From Hymenobacter lucidus (GTDB lineage: Bacteria; Bacteroidota; Bacteroidia; Cytophagales; Hymenobacteraceae), in contig NZ_JAJADR010000002.1 of the NCBI RefSeq assembly GCF_020447265.1, forward strand, positions 434,001-498,000: DNA of 64,000 nt, read 5' to 3'. The position numbers and the translations under genes are program-made. Positions 35,751 to 44,394 of this stretch are shown here, piece after piece. The notes beneath the pieces were generated by a model. It had not been told where the DNA came from. It saw only the letters and a program-made list of their open reading frames with translations, and did no database searches. Every line of letters starts with the position of its first letter. The stretch's first letter is position 1.

Positions 35751-37727
35751 TTGCTGCACTCAATGACACACTCCTACTCCCCGGGCTCCGGAGCCCAACC
35801 CTCACCAACCTCGTACCGCAAAGCCGCCGCCGGCCTGCTAACGGCCCTGTTGGCGCTGGGCGCTCTGCCCGCCGCCGCCCAAACGCTGAACTACGATGCC
35901 GGCAACGCCCAAAACCTGGCGGGCACCTACCAGGACTTGGGCACCACGGGCACGGCCATCACCACGGCCAACTCCGACGACGCTAACTCGGACGTGCAGA
36001 ACATCGGTTTCAACTTCCCCTACAACGGCGCCACCTGGTCTACCTTTATCCTGAGCACCAACGGCTTTATTAAGCTGGGCAGCACGCCGCTGTCGGACCC
36101 GTTTCTGTACTATGCGTACGCCCAGACGGAAGCTGCGGGCACCTTTCCTGGGGGCCCCGTTGCCAGCACCGATACGCGCAGCAACAACATTCTGGCGCCT
36201 TTCTCCACCGACCTGACCGCCGCAACCGGCGGCGGCACCGAATACCGCGTGGCTACCACGGGCACGGCGCCCAACCGCATCTGCACCATTCAGTGGAAAA
36301 ACGTGCGCGACAAGCCCAAGCAGGCCAACTCCACCAATACCGCGGTTATCGGCACCCAGCTCGACAACTTCTCCTTCCAGGTGAAGCTCTACGAAACAAC
36401 CGGGCAGATTGACTTCGTGTATGGCCCCAGCACGGCGGGCGCGGGCCCCGATGCCTTCCGCACGGTAGCCATTGGCATCAAGGGCACCGACCCGGCGGCA
36501 GGCAAAGTAGTAATGGCCGATAAAGGCTCGACGGCAGCCTGGTCGGCGGCCAACTTCATTGCCAACAACTATCAGCTGATCAACTACTACTTCTCGGCCG
36601 ATCCGCACAACGTGCGCAGCTCGGTGCGCCCCGACGCCGGCCGCACCTACCGGTTCCGGGCCAATATCGACACCGACCTCGCCGTGCAGGCCGTGTACAC
36701 CATCGGGCAGCTGCCTATCGGCACGCCCCACACGGTGCGGGCCAGCATCCGCAACGCGGGCACCCAGACGCTGGTAAACCAGCCGGTGCGCCTAGATGTA
36801 ACAGGTATTAACACGTTTACCAACACGCAAACCATCGGACGCCTTGACCCTGGTGCTTCTACCACGGTTACGTTTGCCGCCTACACTAGTGGCAGCCGCC
36901 TGGGTGCCAACAGCGTGACCGTAAGCGTACCAACCGATGCGTATGCCAACTCGGATGTGCGCACCGAAACCCAGACGCTGACGGCCAACACCTTCAACTA
37001 CGCTCCGCTGCAGCTCACACAGACGCCTACCTATTATGGCTTTGGCACGCGTGAGGGCATTTCCGCCGTGCTCTACACGGCGCCCCGGGCCACTACCATT
37101 CTCTCCGTCACCGACTTCATTCCGACGGGCAGCAACTCTACCGGCCAGCCCATTCAGGGCGTGATAATGAACTCCGCGGGGACTGTTCTGGACGTTACGC
37201 CGGTATACACCGTGCGTGCCGCCGACCTGGGCACCACCGTTACCCTCACGCTTTCTACTCCGGTAGCCATACCCGCCGGCGACTTTCTGGTCGGTATCAG
37301 CCAGCAGGCCGGCACGACTGAGCATTATCCGGTTGGGTTGCTGGGCGAAGGTCCTACCCGCACCGGCTCGTTCTTCTCGCGCGGCAACCGCCTGACCGGC
37401 TCCTTTATAGATGCGGCGGCCGATGGCTATGGCCCGCTGATGATTGGCGCCACGATGTCGAACACCGTAACGGGCACTGCCAAAGGCGCCGCCGCCATCG
37501 ACTTTGCCCTGGTACCCAACCCCACCCGCGCCAGTGCCCAGCTCACGGTAGCCGAAGCCACCGCTACGGCCCGGCAAATCGTGGTACTCGATGCTCTGGG
37601 CCGCCAGGTACGCAGCCAGGAATTGCCGGCCCGTGCCACCCAGGCCGCGCTGAACGTAGCTGATCTGCCACGCGGCCTCTATACCGTACGCGTTGGCGCT
37701 ACGGCCCAGCGTTTGGTGGTCGAATAA
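35751..37727 (+). CDS. Large secreted T9SS protein with CARDB-like domain
   Basis: 658 aa; the ATG at 35751 or the one at 35763 is the start. Signal peptide AGLLTALLALGALPAAAQ. The N-terminal 250 residues are a beta-sandwich (VQNIGFNFPYNGATWSTFILSTNGFIKLGS), the pattern of Bacteroidota lectin-like jelly rolls. A CARDB/Ig-like segment (VRASIRNAGTQTLVNQPVRLDV) follows. The C-terminal domain (LVPNPTRASAQLTV...VVLDALGRQVRSQELPA...LPRGLYTVRV) is the type A T9SS sorting signal. Surface-exposed adhesin or glycan-binding role is likely but not specific. Confidence 0.85.
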   Translation: MLHSMTHSYSPGSGAQPSPTSYRKAAAGLLTALLALGALPAAAQTLNYDAGNAQNLAGTYQDLGTTGTAITTANSDDANSDVQNIGFNFPYNGATWSTFILSTNGFIKLGSTPLSDPFLYYAYAQTEAAGTFPGGPVASTDTRSNNILAPFSTDLTAATGGGTEYRVATTGTAPNRICTIQWKNVRDKPKQANSTNTAVIGTQLDNFSFQVKLYETTGQIDFVYGPSTAGAGPDAFRTVAIGIKGTDPAAGKVVMADKGSTAAWSAANFIANNYQLINYYFSADPHNVRSSVRPDAGRTYRFRANIDTDLAVQAVYTIGQLPIGTPHTVRASIRNAGTQTLVNQPVRLDVTGINTFTNTQTIGRLDPGASTTVTFAAYTSGSRLGANSVTVSVPTDAYANSDVRTETQTLTANTFNYAPLQLTQTPTYYGFGTREGISAVLYTAPRATTILSVTDFIPTGSNSTGQPIQGVIMNSAGTVLDVTPVYTVRAADLGTTVTLTLSTPVAIPAGDFLVGISQQAGTTEHYPVGLLGEGPTRTGSFFSRGNRLTGSFIDAAADGYGPLMIGATMSNTVTGTAKGAAAIDFALVPNPTRASAQLTVAEATATARQIVVLDALGRQVRSQELPARATQAALNVADLPRGLYTVRVGATAQRLVVE

Positions 37728-37751
37728 CCTCACGCATCTTCGCGTTTAGTA

Positions 37752-37802
37752 AATAAAATGCCTCCTCAACCCGGTAAAGTCGGGTTGAGGAGGCATTTTA
37801 TT
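37752..37802. terminator. Terminator, 22-bp arms
   Basis: Arms 37752-37773 (AATAAAATGCCTCCTCAACC...) and 37781-37802 are perfect complements around a 7-base loop, followed by a T run. It serves the T9SS gene and the convergent aldo/keto reductase. Confidence 0.85.
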
Positions 37803-37843
37803 TTTGGCTACTAAAGTCAGGTAGCCCGCTTGACGGCTATTGC

Positions 37844-38869
37844 TCAGGTACCGGTGTGGCCCAGCATCGGGAAGCGGCGCTGGTGCCAGTAGGGATAAAT
37901 AGGCTCGGTGGCGCTGGCCGCGTTAAGGCGGGCAACCTGCTCGGTAGTCAGGTTCCAGCCCACAGCAGCCAGATTCTGGCGCAGCTGCTCCTCGTTGCGG
38001 GCTCCCACCACGATGTTGACCACCGTAGGGCGCTGCAACAGCCAGTTAAGGGCCACCTGGGCCACGGTTTTGCCGGTTTCGGCTGCCACTTCGTCCAGCG
38101 CGTCTACGATGCGGAAGAGCAGCTCGTCGGGGACCTGCGGGCCCTGGCCGCCGCCCTGAGCCAGGCGGCTGCTTTCGGGTACGGGCTGGCCGCGCCGGAA
38201 TTTGCCCGAGAGCAAACCGGCCGACAACGGACTCCAGACAATGGTGCCCACGCCCTGGTCGAGGCCCAGGGGCAGCAGCTCCCACTCAAATTCCCGGGCG
38301 GCCAGCGAATAATAGGCTTGGTGCCCCACGTAGCGCGCCCAGCCGTGGCGCTCCGACACCGATAAGGACTTCATCAGGTGCCAGCCCGAAAAGTTGGAGC
38401 AGGCAATGTAGCGCACCTTGCCGCTCTGGATCAGCTGGTCGAGGGTGCGCAGGGTTTCGTCCACGGGCGTGTGCGTGTCGAAGCCGTGCATGTGGTAGAT
38501 GTCGATATAGTCGGTGCCGAGGCGGCGCAGGCTGTCGTCGCAGGCTTTAACAAGGTGCTGGCGCGAGGAGCCGTAGTCGTTTGGGCCGGTGCCGGTGGGA
38601 AAGGTGGCTTTGGTGGAAATGAGCACTTCGGCGCGGCAGCCTTCCAGGGTTTTACCCAGAATTTCCTCGGCCATGCCGTCGGAATAGCCATTGGCCGTGT
38701 CGAAGAGGTTGACGCCGGCTTCCAGACAGATATCGATGAGGTGACGGGCCTCGTTGACCTGCGTACTGCCCCAGGCTTTGAAAAACTCATTGCTCCCCCC
38801 AAAGGTAGCGGTGCCAAAGCTCAGCACCGGAATGCGTAGGCCGGAGGCCCCCAATTGACGGTATTCCAT
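37844..38869 (-). CDS. Aldo/keto reductase
   Basis: 341 aa TIM barrel. The catalytic tetrad is visible: Asp and Tyr in LFDTANGYSDG, Lys in ISTKATF and His in IYHMHGFD. The C-terminal QVALNWLLQRPTVVNIVVGARNEEQL is the NADP(H)-binding end. Substrates of this AKR group (oxidoreductases related to the yeast YakC/aryl-alcohol dehydrogenase type) vary, so none is assigned. Normal length. Flanked on the left by the terminator and on the right by the accessory island. Confidence 0.9.
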   Translation of the reverse strand: MEYRQLGASGLRIPVLSFGTATFGGSNEFFKAWGSTQVNEARHLIDICLEAGVNLFDTANGYSDGMAEEILGKTLEGCRAEVLISTKATFPTGTGPNDYGSSRQHLVKACDDSLRRLGTDYIDIYHMHGFDTHTPVDETLRTLDQLIQSGKVRYIACSNFSGWHLMKSLSVSERHGWARYVGHQAYYSLAAREFEWELLPLGLDQGVGTIVWSPLSAGLLSGKFRRGQPVPESSRLAQGGGQGPQVPDELLFRIVDALDEVAAETGKTVAQVALNWLLQRPTVVNIVVGARNEEQLRQNLAAVGWNLTTEQVARLNAASATEPIYPYWHQRRFPMLGHTGT

Positions 38870-39298
38870 AGATTACAAAACGCAAAGTAGAAGCTGAACA
38901 CGCGGGCAATAAAAGTTTTGCCCGCGTGGCGGTCCAGAACGAGCACCACAGCCAAATGAATGTCCTGTAAGACAAAGCAAACCCACCGAAGTTTCAAAAC
39001 CGGGGCAGACTGGCTGCCAACACATCAGGGGGGCGGAATTGCGGCTGAGGTTGCCTTGGGCTTTCCGTCAAGGCTTTTCATTTCCTGGCAGCAAGCCTGC
39101 TCCTCAATAACCAAGAAAACCTGAGTACGCTACTTTTACCTACCTGCGCAGCTCGGAATTATCATAAGTCCAGGGGTCTACGCCTTGCACAAGACTTACA
39201 TCCAAGTTTTCTACTTCCAATGAACTAGCTCTTATAGACTTACGGATTGATGCACCGTTGAAAGTCAGTCGTGTACCCACTTTGTCTATGTCGCCATC
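38870..39298. other. Left flank of the accessory island
   Basis: About 430 bases. GCGGGCAATAAAAGTTTTGCCCGC is a hairpin near 38904-38927. From about 39120 GC content falls. No copy of the tRNA 3' end (as an att site) was found here. Confidence 0.4.
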
Positions 39299-39433
39299 AT
39301 GTACCTGCGCTGGAGCGTGCCCGGCACCTACACCGTGGACTTTGTGGCGGTTGTGGAGTACGAAAAAATTCGACTGAAAGCAGAAGGTAACACGACAGCA
39401 ATTGTGGACAGACTCGACATTCAACCACTCTAA
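39299..39433 (+). pseudogene. C-terminal fragment of a phage-type structural gene
   Basis: A 44-residue fragment (MYLRWSVPGTYTVDFVAVVE) with host-like, GC-rich codon use sits inside AT-richer sequence and ends in a normal stop. Upstream bases do not form a continuing gene. It resembles the end of a phage tail or virion protein, given the phage genes downstream, but it is too short to assign. Confidence 0.45.
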
Positions 39434-39665
39434 AGCAGGGGTATCAAGTAGCTGCCCTTACAAACGCCTCGGCCCACCCGGTCGGGGCGTTTTCGTGTCC
39501 AGCCCGCAAAGTGTGTGACGCTTTGGTATGGTTGCGTGGCGTTTCGGGCTGGTGGGGTTTTGTCTGTGAGGAGGGAGACGAAAAACACCCGAAAGGGAGC
39601 TTCTCTTATGAGTATTCTACTATTTACTGCCTATAACTATATATGTTTACAGCTCACTTTATCCC

Positions 39666-40520
39666 ATGTGCATGAAAAGCAATCTGTTTACTAGTATGAA
39701 GATGCCCCTTTCCGGACTTTTACTGGGAAGCATTACCCTATTCTCATCTTGCTCCAAGGAGCAGGATGCCTTTCCGGTCGAGGCTCCGATAGCAGTTACC
39801 ACCCAGGCCAATGCCCTCCGAGTTGAGGGAGTCGCAACGCAGGGAGAAACAGCATACTTTAGATATGACTCAGGGGGCTTCTTTTATGGAGCTTCGCTGT
39901 CACACACAGAAGTCGCTGATGAGGTTCGGCTGGAGTTCTGGACACCAAGGACGCCCGTTTCCCCATCGCGACTCGTTTTCGTTGCGCGTGATGTCGCCAC
40001 CTTTATTGCGGATAATACAGCAGGGAACTACGCCCGATATTATGGAGTGGACTTTGCCATTCCATTACTGGTGCCTGCGGGACAGTATACGCTCGTAATT
40101 CGTACGCAGTCAGCTGATAAGTCACTTACAATAGCAACGACAGGCAATCCAGCCACCTATGTTCACTCCTTATCAACTGGCATCACGGTACAATCTAGTA
40201 CAGTAGCGCCAGGGTTTGAGGTAATACCTGATGGCCCACCCTCATCATCAGTTCCCTTTTACTTCTCGTATCCTTTGACTTGGAATTCAGCTCTATTTTC
40301 CAACTATTCGCTGCGCTCATTTGCCCGAAATGAGACGACGGGTACTACATACCAATTGACCACATCTGCCCAATCATATATTTACAATGATGGGACAGAG
40401 AACATCATACTAAATCAACCAAACAAACCTGAGTATTTACCAACAGGCACATATATGCTCTACTTGGATGATTTTGCCGCAAAAACTGTCACTTTGGAAA
40501 GAATCATAGTTGGACAATAG
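39666..40520 (+). CDS. Secreted lipoprotein, paralogue of the one at 43216
   Basis: 284 aa; start at 39666 or the ATG at 39672 (MKSNLF). Lipobox near SITLFSSC followed by SKEQD. The mature protein is beta-rich, with SHTEVADEVRLEFW, VPAGQYTLVIRTQSADKSL and TTGNPATYVHSLSTG. Every one of these blocks recurs in the second lipoprotein. GC content is lower than in neighbours outside the island. A TATGTTTA box at 39642-39649, close to the Bacteroidota -7 consensus, could be its promoter. Function unknown; the anchored beta-sandwich may bind a surface ligand. Confidence 0.75.
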   Translation: MCMKSNLFTSMKMPLSGLLLGSITLFSSCSKEQDAFPVEAPIAVTTQANALRVEGVATQGETAYFRYDSGGFFYGASLSHTEVADEVRLEFWTPRTPVSPSRLVFVARDVATFIADNTAGNYARYYGVDFAIPLLVPAGQYTLVIRTQSADKSLTIATTGNPATYVHSLSTGITVQSSTVAPGFEVIPDGPPSSSVPFYFSYPLTWNSALFSNYSLRSFARNETTGTTYQLTTSAQSYIYNDGTENIILNQPNKPEYLPTGTYMLYLDDFAAKTVTLERIIVGQ

Positions 40521-40545
40521 GCGGTTCGCTGCTGACTCACCATCG

Positions 40546-40582
40546 AAAAAGCCCCGGTCAAACTACTGGCCGGGGCTTTTTT
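40546..40582. terminator. Terminator after lipoprotein 1
   Basis: AAAAAGCCCCGGTC (40546-40559) pairs with GGCCGGGGCTTTTT (40568-40581). GC stem and T run give a standard intrinsic terminator just after the lipoprotein. Confidence 0.85.
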
Positions 40583-40597
40583 GTGCTTGCTGCCAAA

Positions 40598-40678
40598 TTG
40601 CGTGACGTTTTACCCTTGTTGCGTGACGGAATGAAGCCACGGCGGTTGCCGTGGTTTTTTTGTGCGGTAGGTTGCTGA
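40598..40678. repeat. Leader hairpin repeat, copy A
   Basis: Contains TTGCGTGACG twice, then GAAGCCACGGCGGTTGCCGTGG (a hairpin), a T run and TGTGCGGTAGGTTGC directly before the ATG at 40679. Copies B (44170-44229) and C (45862-45941) share the same order. A degraded relative is near 39510-39570. Confidence 0.7.
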
Positions 40679-41104
40679 ATGAATTATCTGACGCAACCCT
40701 ATACTTTGCAGATTCGCCATACTTACCTGCCTATAAATGGAGTATATCTAAAATGGATATCGAATTTGGGCAACTGGGAAGGCTGGCTCTTCGACGGCGA
40801 CCAGGACCCCAGCACCAGCCCCGAGGCCGGCACCGTGTTCCGTCCCGAGCAGGGCCCGGCCCAGCTGCTGCGCCGCCCCGGCATCGATAAGCTGCTACTA
40901 CGCGCAGGCGACTTGAGGCCCGCCCAGCATGCCACGCTGACCACGCTGCTGGATTCGCCGCAGGTATACATCCAGACGGCCGCCGGCACGCTGACGCCAG
41001 TGCTGGCCACGGCCGCGCCCGTGGGCCGCACCTCGTCCGATACCCGCCTGACCTTCGACATGGAAATCACGCTGAGTCAGCGCAACCCCCTGACCCGTAT
41101 CTGA
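40679..41104 (+). CDS. Phage tail-type protein
   Basis: 141 aa. The first 95 bases are AT-rich (MNYLTQPYTLQIRHTYLP), the rest GC-rich (PGIDKLLLRAGDLRPAQHAT), which suggests a chimeric or recently shuffled 5' end. The stop overlaps the start of the next phage gene (ATGGC at 41104, TGATGG junction), typical of phage structural operons. Family not recognised by me. Intact reading frame, but its module is decayed. Confidence 0.5.
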   Translation: MNYLTQPYTLQIRHTYLPINGVYLKWISNLGNWEGWLFDGDQDPSTSPEAGTVFRPEQGPAQLLRRPGIDKLLLRAGDLRPAQHATLTTLLDSPQVYIQTAAGTLTPVLATAAPVGRTSSDTRLTFDMEITLSQRNPLTRI

Positions 41105-43132
41105 TGGCTACTTCCTTCGTATTGGCAGACGGGCAGCGCCTGCCCCTGGCTGATGGGCAGCGGGTGGGCCTCACCGTGCAGGCCAATGACTTACTCAAGC
41201 CCGCCAGCGTGCAGGCCGACTATTCCAGCACGCTGACCCTGGCCGATACGCCCGAGGTACGCGCCGCCCTGGAGCAGGCCCAGGCCGGTATCAGCCTCTC
41301 GGATGTGCCCTATGCAGTCCTGCCGGGCACGCTGGAAACCAATGGGCAGGAGGTGCTGCCTAATGCCGTGGTCGTCATCGAGCAGCACGAGGCCGGTGAC
41401 GGCTTCGAGGCGCAGGTGCTGGGCGGCAACAAGAATTTCTACGAGGCCATCGAGGGCAAAAAGCTGGGGGAGCTGACGTTTCCCGAAAGCTACGCCCACA
41501 CCTGGACCCTGGCCGATGCTGCCAAAGGTGCGGCGCACACCCAATGGCAGCAGGGCTACGTGTACGACCTCTACGACCGGGGCAAGGGTGGCCCGCTGGA
41601 GGGCAACACGCTGCACGTTTTCGACGATGAGTTACTGCCCAGCGTGTACGTGCGCCGGGTGTGGGAGCAGATTTTCGGCGAGGCCGGCTACCGGTGGGCC
41701 GGGCCGATGCCGGCGGCCTTTGATGCGCTGCTGATGCCCACGGCGGCGCTGCCTGGCTACGGGCAGGACATCCGCACGGCTACCAAGCTCGTCGCCGGCA
41801 TCGACAACACCGGTGAGAAGAACCGCAAATTTGGCAACGCCTACGAGGGCCGGGAAGAAAGCGTGTTCACCCGTGCCCTATGACTACACGGCCGCGCGCT
41901 ACGGCTACCTGGCGCCCACGCAGCAGGACGTATTCAGCCCGGTGACTTACCGCTGGAAAGCGCCGTTCGTCTGCTACGTCAACGTGGCGGCCTCGACCAA
42001 CGTGGTGATTGAGTCGCCCTACGGCACGGGCCGGGCGCAGCTCTTTGTCTACCGGGGCAACACGGAGCTGGCCGGTGGGCAGCTAATGGAGAGCCGCAAG
42101 AGCAGCCAGGCGCTGGAATACCTGACGGCCAGCGTGACGCTCAACCGCCTGCTGCTGCAACCAGGTGAAGAAATTGAAATCCGCCTTAAGCTCAGCCGCG
42201 GGCCCAACTTCGTGGGCCTCGAATCCAAGTGGGGCTTTACCGCCTTTACTGGTGCCGTGTACGTGTCGGCCGGCAACACGCTGCCACTGGATAGCTTCTC
42301 GGTGGAAATCCTGCCCGAGCTGCCGCCCGGCGGTGCCCTGCGCCTGCAGGAGCTGCTGCCCGACTGGAGCCAGAAGGACTTTGTGAAGGCCTTGGTGGGC
42401 CTGTGAGGCCTGACCCAGCAGACCGACCCCTATACCCGTGTAGTGCGCTTCACGCCCACCAGGCCGGCGCTGGCCGCCGCGCTGCCCTCGGCCCCCGACT
42501 GGCAGCCCCGCGTCGACGTCGGCCGGCCGGCCCCGCGCTTCTTTCACCTCAGCGGGGTGGCGCAGCGCAACTACTTCCGCTGGAAAGAGGATAGCACCAA
42601 TCCGGAGGCGGCGAAGGAGTTGGGGGACGGCTTTCTGCCCTGCCCCGATAAGACCCTGGAGCCTGAGCGCGACGCGCTGGTACTACCCTGGGCGGCCACG
42701 GCCGTTTCCGGGAGCGGGCTGCCACTGTTGCCCGTCTACTAGCTGCGCCTCGGTACCGCCTCGGTGGAGCCGCAGTACGACAAGCGCAGCCCGGTGCCCC
42801 GGCTGGTGGTGCAGGGTGCGGCCACGCGCAGCGTCAAGCTCACTGACGGCACGAGCACGGTCAGCATCAGCCCGCGCACCAGCACGTTTGCGGGCCTGAG
42901 CTTCGCCACCGACATCCTGCCGGCCTACTACCAGCACCTGCGCGCCGTGTATGCCCGGCCCCTGGTGCTCAAGCCCTCGGTGCGGCTCAGTGCCCTCGCC
43001 GTGCTGGGCTTTGATCAGCTCGTGCCTGTCTGGCTGGAAAAGGAAGGCGCGCACTTCTACTGCAATAAAATCGACAACTGGGAAGAGGCGGACGCCTCCA
43101 CGCCGGTGGAGTTGTTGAGGTTGACGTTCTAA
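41104..43132 (+). pseudogene. Phage tail/virion structural gene with frameshift and two in-frame stops
   Basis: Coding sequence runs in one frame from MATSFVLADGQRLPLADGQR to SVFTRAL at 41883. It then continues in the next frame from YDYTAARYGYLAPTQQDVFS. That frame stays open in composition through to RLTF at 43132, except for TGA at 42404-42406 (VGL*GLTQQTDPYTRV) and TAG at 42740-42742 (LPVY*LRLGTASVE). Reconstructed length is about 675 aa. GC-rich, beta-rich, phage-like. Three separate disruptions argue for a dead gene. The N-terminal 259 codons could still be expressed alone. Confidence 0.75.
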
Positions 43133-43215
43133 GCAATGGCTGATCAAAAAACAAGTTGTGTTACTTGGCCTGTCTATCTTTAGCGCAAATCATAATCCAC
43201 GTCGTTTCATTAAGT

Positions 43216-44094
43216 ATGAAAATCAATTTCGCTTTTTCTAGAGCCATTATGGCAACAGCACTGCTAAGTAGCGCTGTATCGTTTACTTCATGTTCTAAAG
43301 AAGATACAGTTAATCCCAGTATGGCTCCTGTTGCGGAGACCACACAAGCCGACGCGTTGGTTCTGGGTACCGCAGTTGCGGGGCAACTAATGAGCATCAA
43401 TGTTGAATCGGGTCAGCGCTATTACCCCGGCATTATCTCCCATACGGAATTAGCGTCATTCTGCACCTTTGAATTTTGGCAAGGGTCACAACTTGTATTG
43501 GTAGCCCGACATGGAAGACTTGTATGGGGGGATAGCGGCAATAATGACGGCCGTTATGGCATGACTGGGTATTGGATTCCAATTCATTTGGCACCAGGCG
43601 CCTACACATTGACAGTGCGGACAGAATCGGATGACGAATCGTTGATGATTGGCACGACGGGGAATCCTGCTACCTATACTCATGCTGTATCGGCACCAGT
43701 TACTATTGCGGCAAACCCTAACCCTGTGAACCTTTCCGGTGGAATTTACCCTACAGTACAGTCCCTAACCAGCAATTATATCACGAGTTACACACTGAAT
43801 TGGGATACGTCGAAATTCCGAAGCGCCAGCACGAAAGTACGTGCGTTTGCAAAGAGCGTGTCATCTAACACGCTCTATGAGCTGACTCCAATACTGCCTC
43901 CTTATATACCTGTACCACCTACAGCACAAGCACAAGCATTTGCGAATAGCGGCCAGCAGCAGGTTAACCTGAATAAAAGCGGCGAGCCCGACTATTTGCC
44001 TAGCGGATATTATGAGTTCTTCATTGACAACTACTCAACGACTGCCATTTCAGGAGACTCAGCACCTATCTCCAACCCTCTGGAAGGGCAATAG
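43216..44094 (+). CDS. Secreted lipoprotein, paralogue of the one at 39666
   Basis: 292 aa from the ATG at 43216 (MKINFAFSR). Lipobox at SAVSFTSC followed by SKEDT. It shares with the first lipoprotein the segments ISHTELA, LAPGAYTLTVRTESDDESL, TTGNPATYTHAVS, KVRAFAKSVSSNTLYELT and YLPSGYYEFFIDNY. AT-richer than the flanking phage pseudogene, which ends only 83 bases upstream, so it was inserted independently. Function unknown. Confidence 0.75.
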   Translation: MKINFAFSRAIMATALLSSAVSFTSCSKEDTVNPSMAPVAETTQADALVLGTAVAGQLMSINVESGQRYYPGIISHTELASFCTFEFWQGSQLVLVARHGRLVWGDSGNNDGRYGMTGYWIPIHLAPGAYTLTVRTESDDESLMIGTTGNPATYTHAVSAPVTIAANPNPVNLSGGIYPTVQSLTSNYITSYTLNWDTSKFRSASTKVRAFAKSVSSNTLYELTPILPPYIPVPPTAQAQAFANSGQQQVNLNKSGEPDYLPSGYYEFFIDNYSTTAISGDSAPISNPLEGQ

Positions 44095-44169
44095 TCAACC
44101 GGGGAGGTAGCACCAATTTCCCTACTATAGCAAAGAGTCGTTGGGTTACTATCCTCTCAACTCTCACAT

Positions 44170-44247
44170 TTTGCGACGTTTCAAAGCCCTGGCAGTTGCC
44201 AGGGCTTTTTTCGTGCGGTAGGTTGCCGTATGGCCCAGGATACTACA
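44170..44247. repeat. Leader hairpin repeat, copy B, with aborted phage start
   Basis: GCGACGTTTCAAAGCCCTGGCAGTTGCCAGGGC hairpin (44183-44193 / 44198-44208), T run, then GTGCGGTAGGTTGCCG and ATGGCCCAGGATACTACATAG at 44230-44250. That encodes MAQDTT followed by a stop. The tape-measure-like gene at 45942 starts with the same MAQDTT, so this is a duplicated and truncated 5' end. Confidence 0.7.
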
Positions 44248-44394
44248 TAGAAGCTATTATTTACCTGTGACGGCATTGTAGAGAAAGAACAAGTTGTTGT
44301 TCATAAGCACCTATATATGATTAATTTATTATGCATATGGCTCTGGGAAGAAATAGGGGTAAGTTTGCCCTGAATTCACCTTTCTATACACTGT

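Noticed and set aside
38870..39300. An att-site copy of the tRNA 3' end on the left side of the island
   Set aside because: No stretch matching GGGCCCAACTGGAATCGAAC was found there.
41104..43132. Genetic-code reassignment or stop-codon recoding in the phage gene
   Set aside because: Both TGA and TAG occur, together with a frameshift, and the same window uses both as ordinary stops. Decay explains all three.
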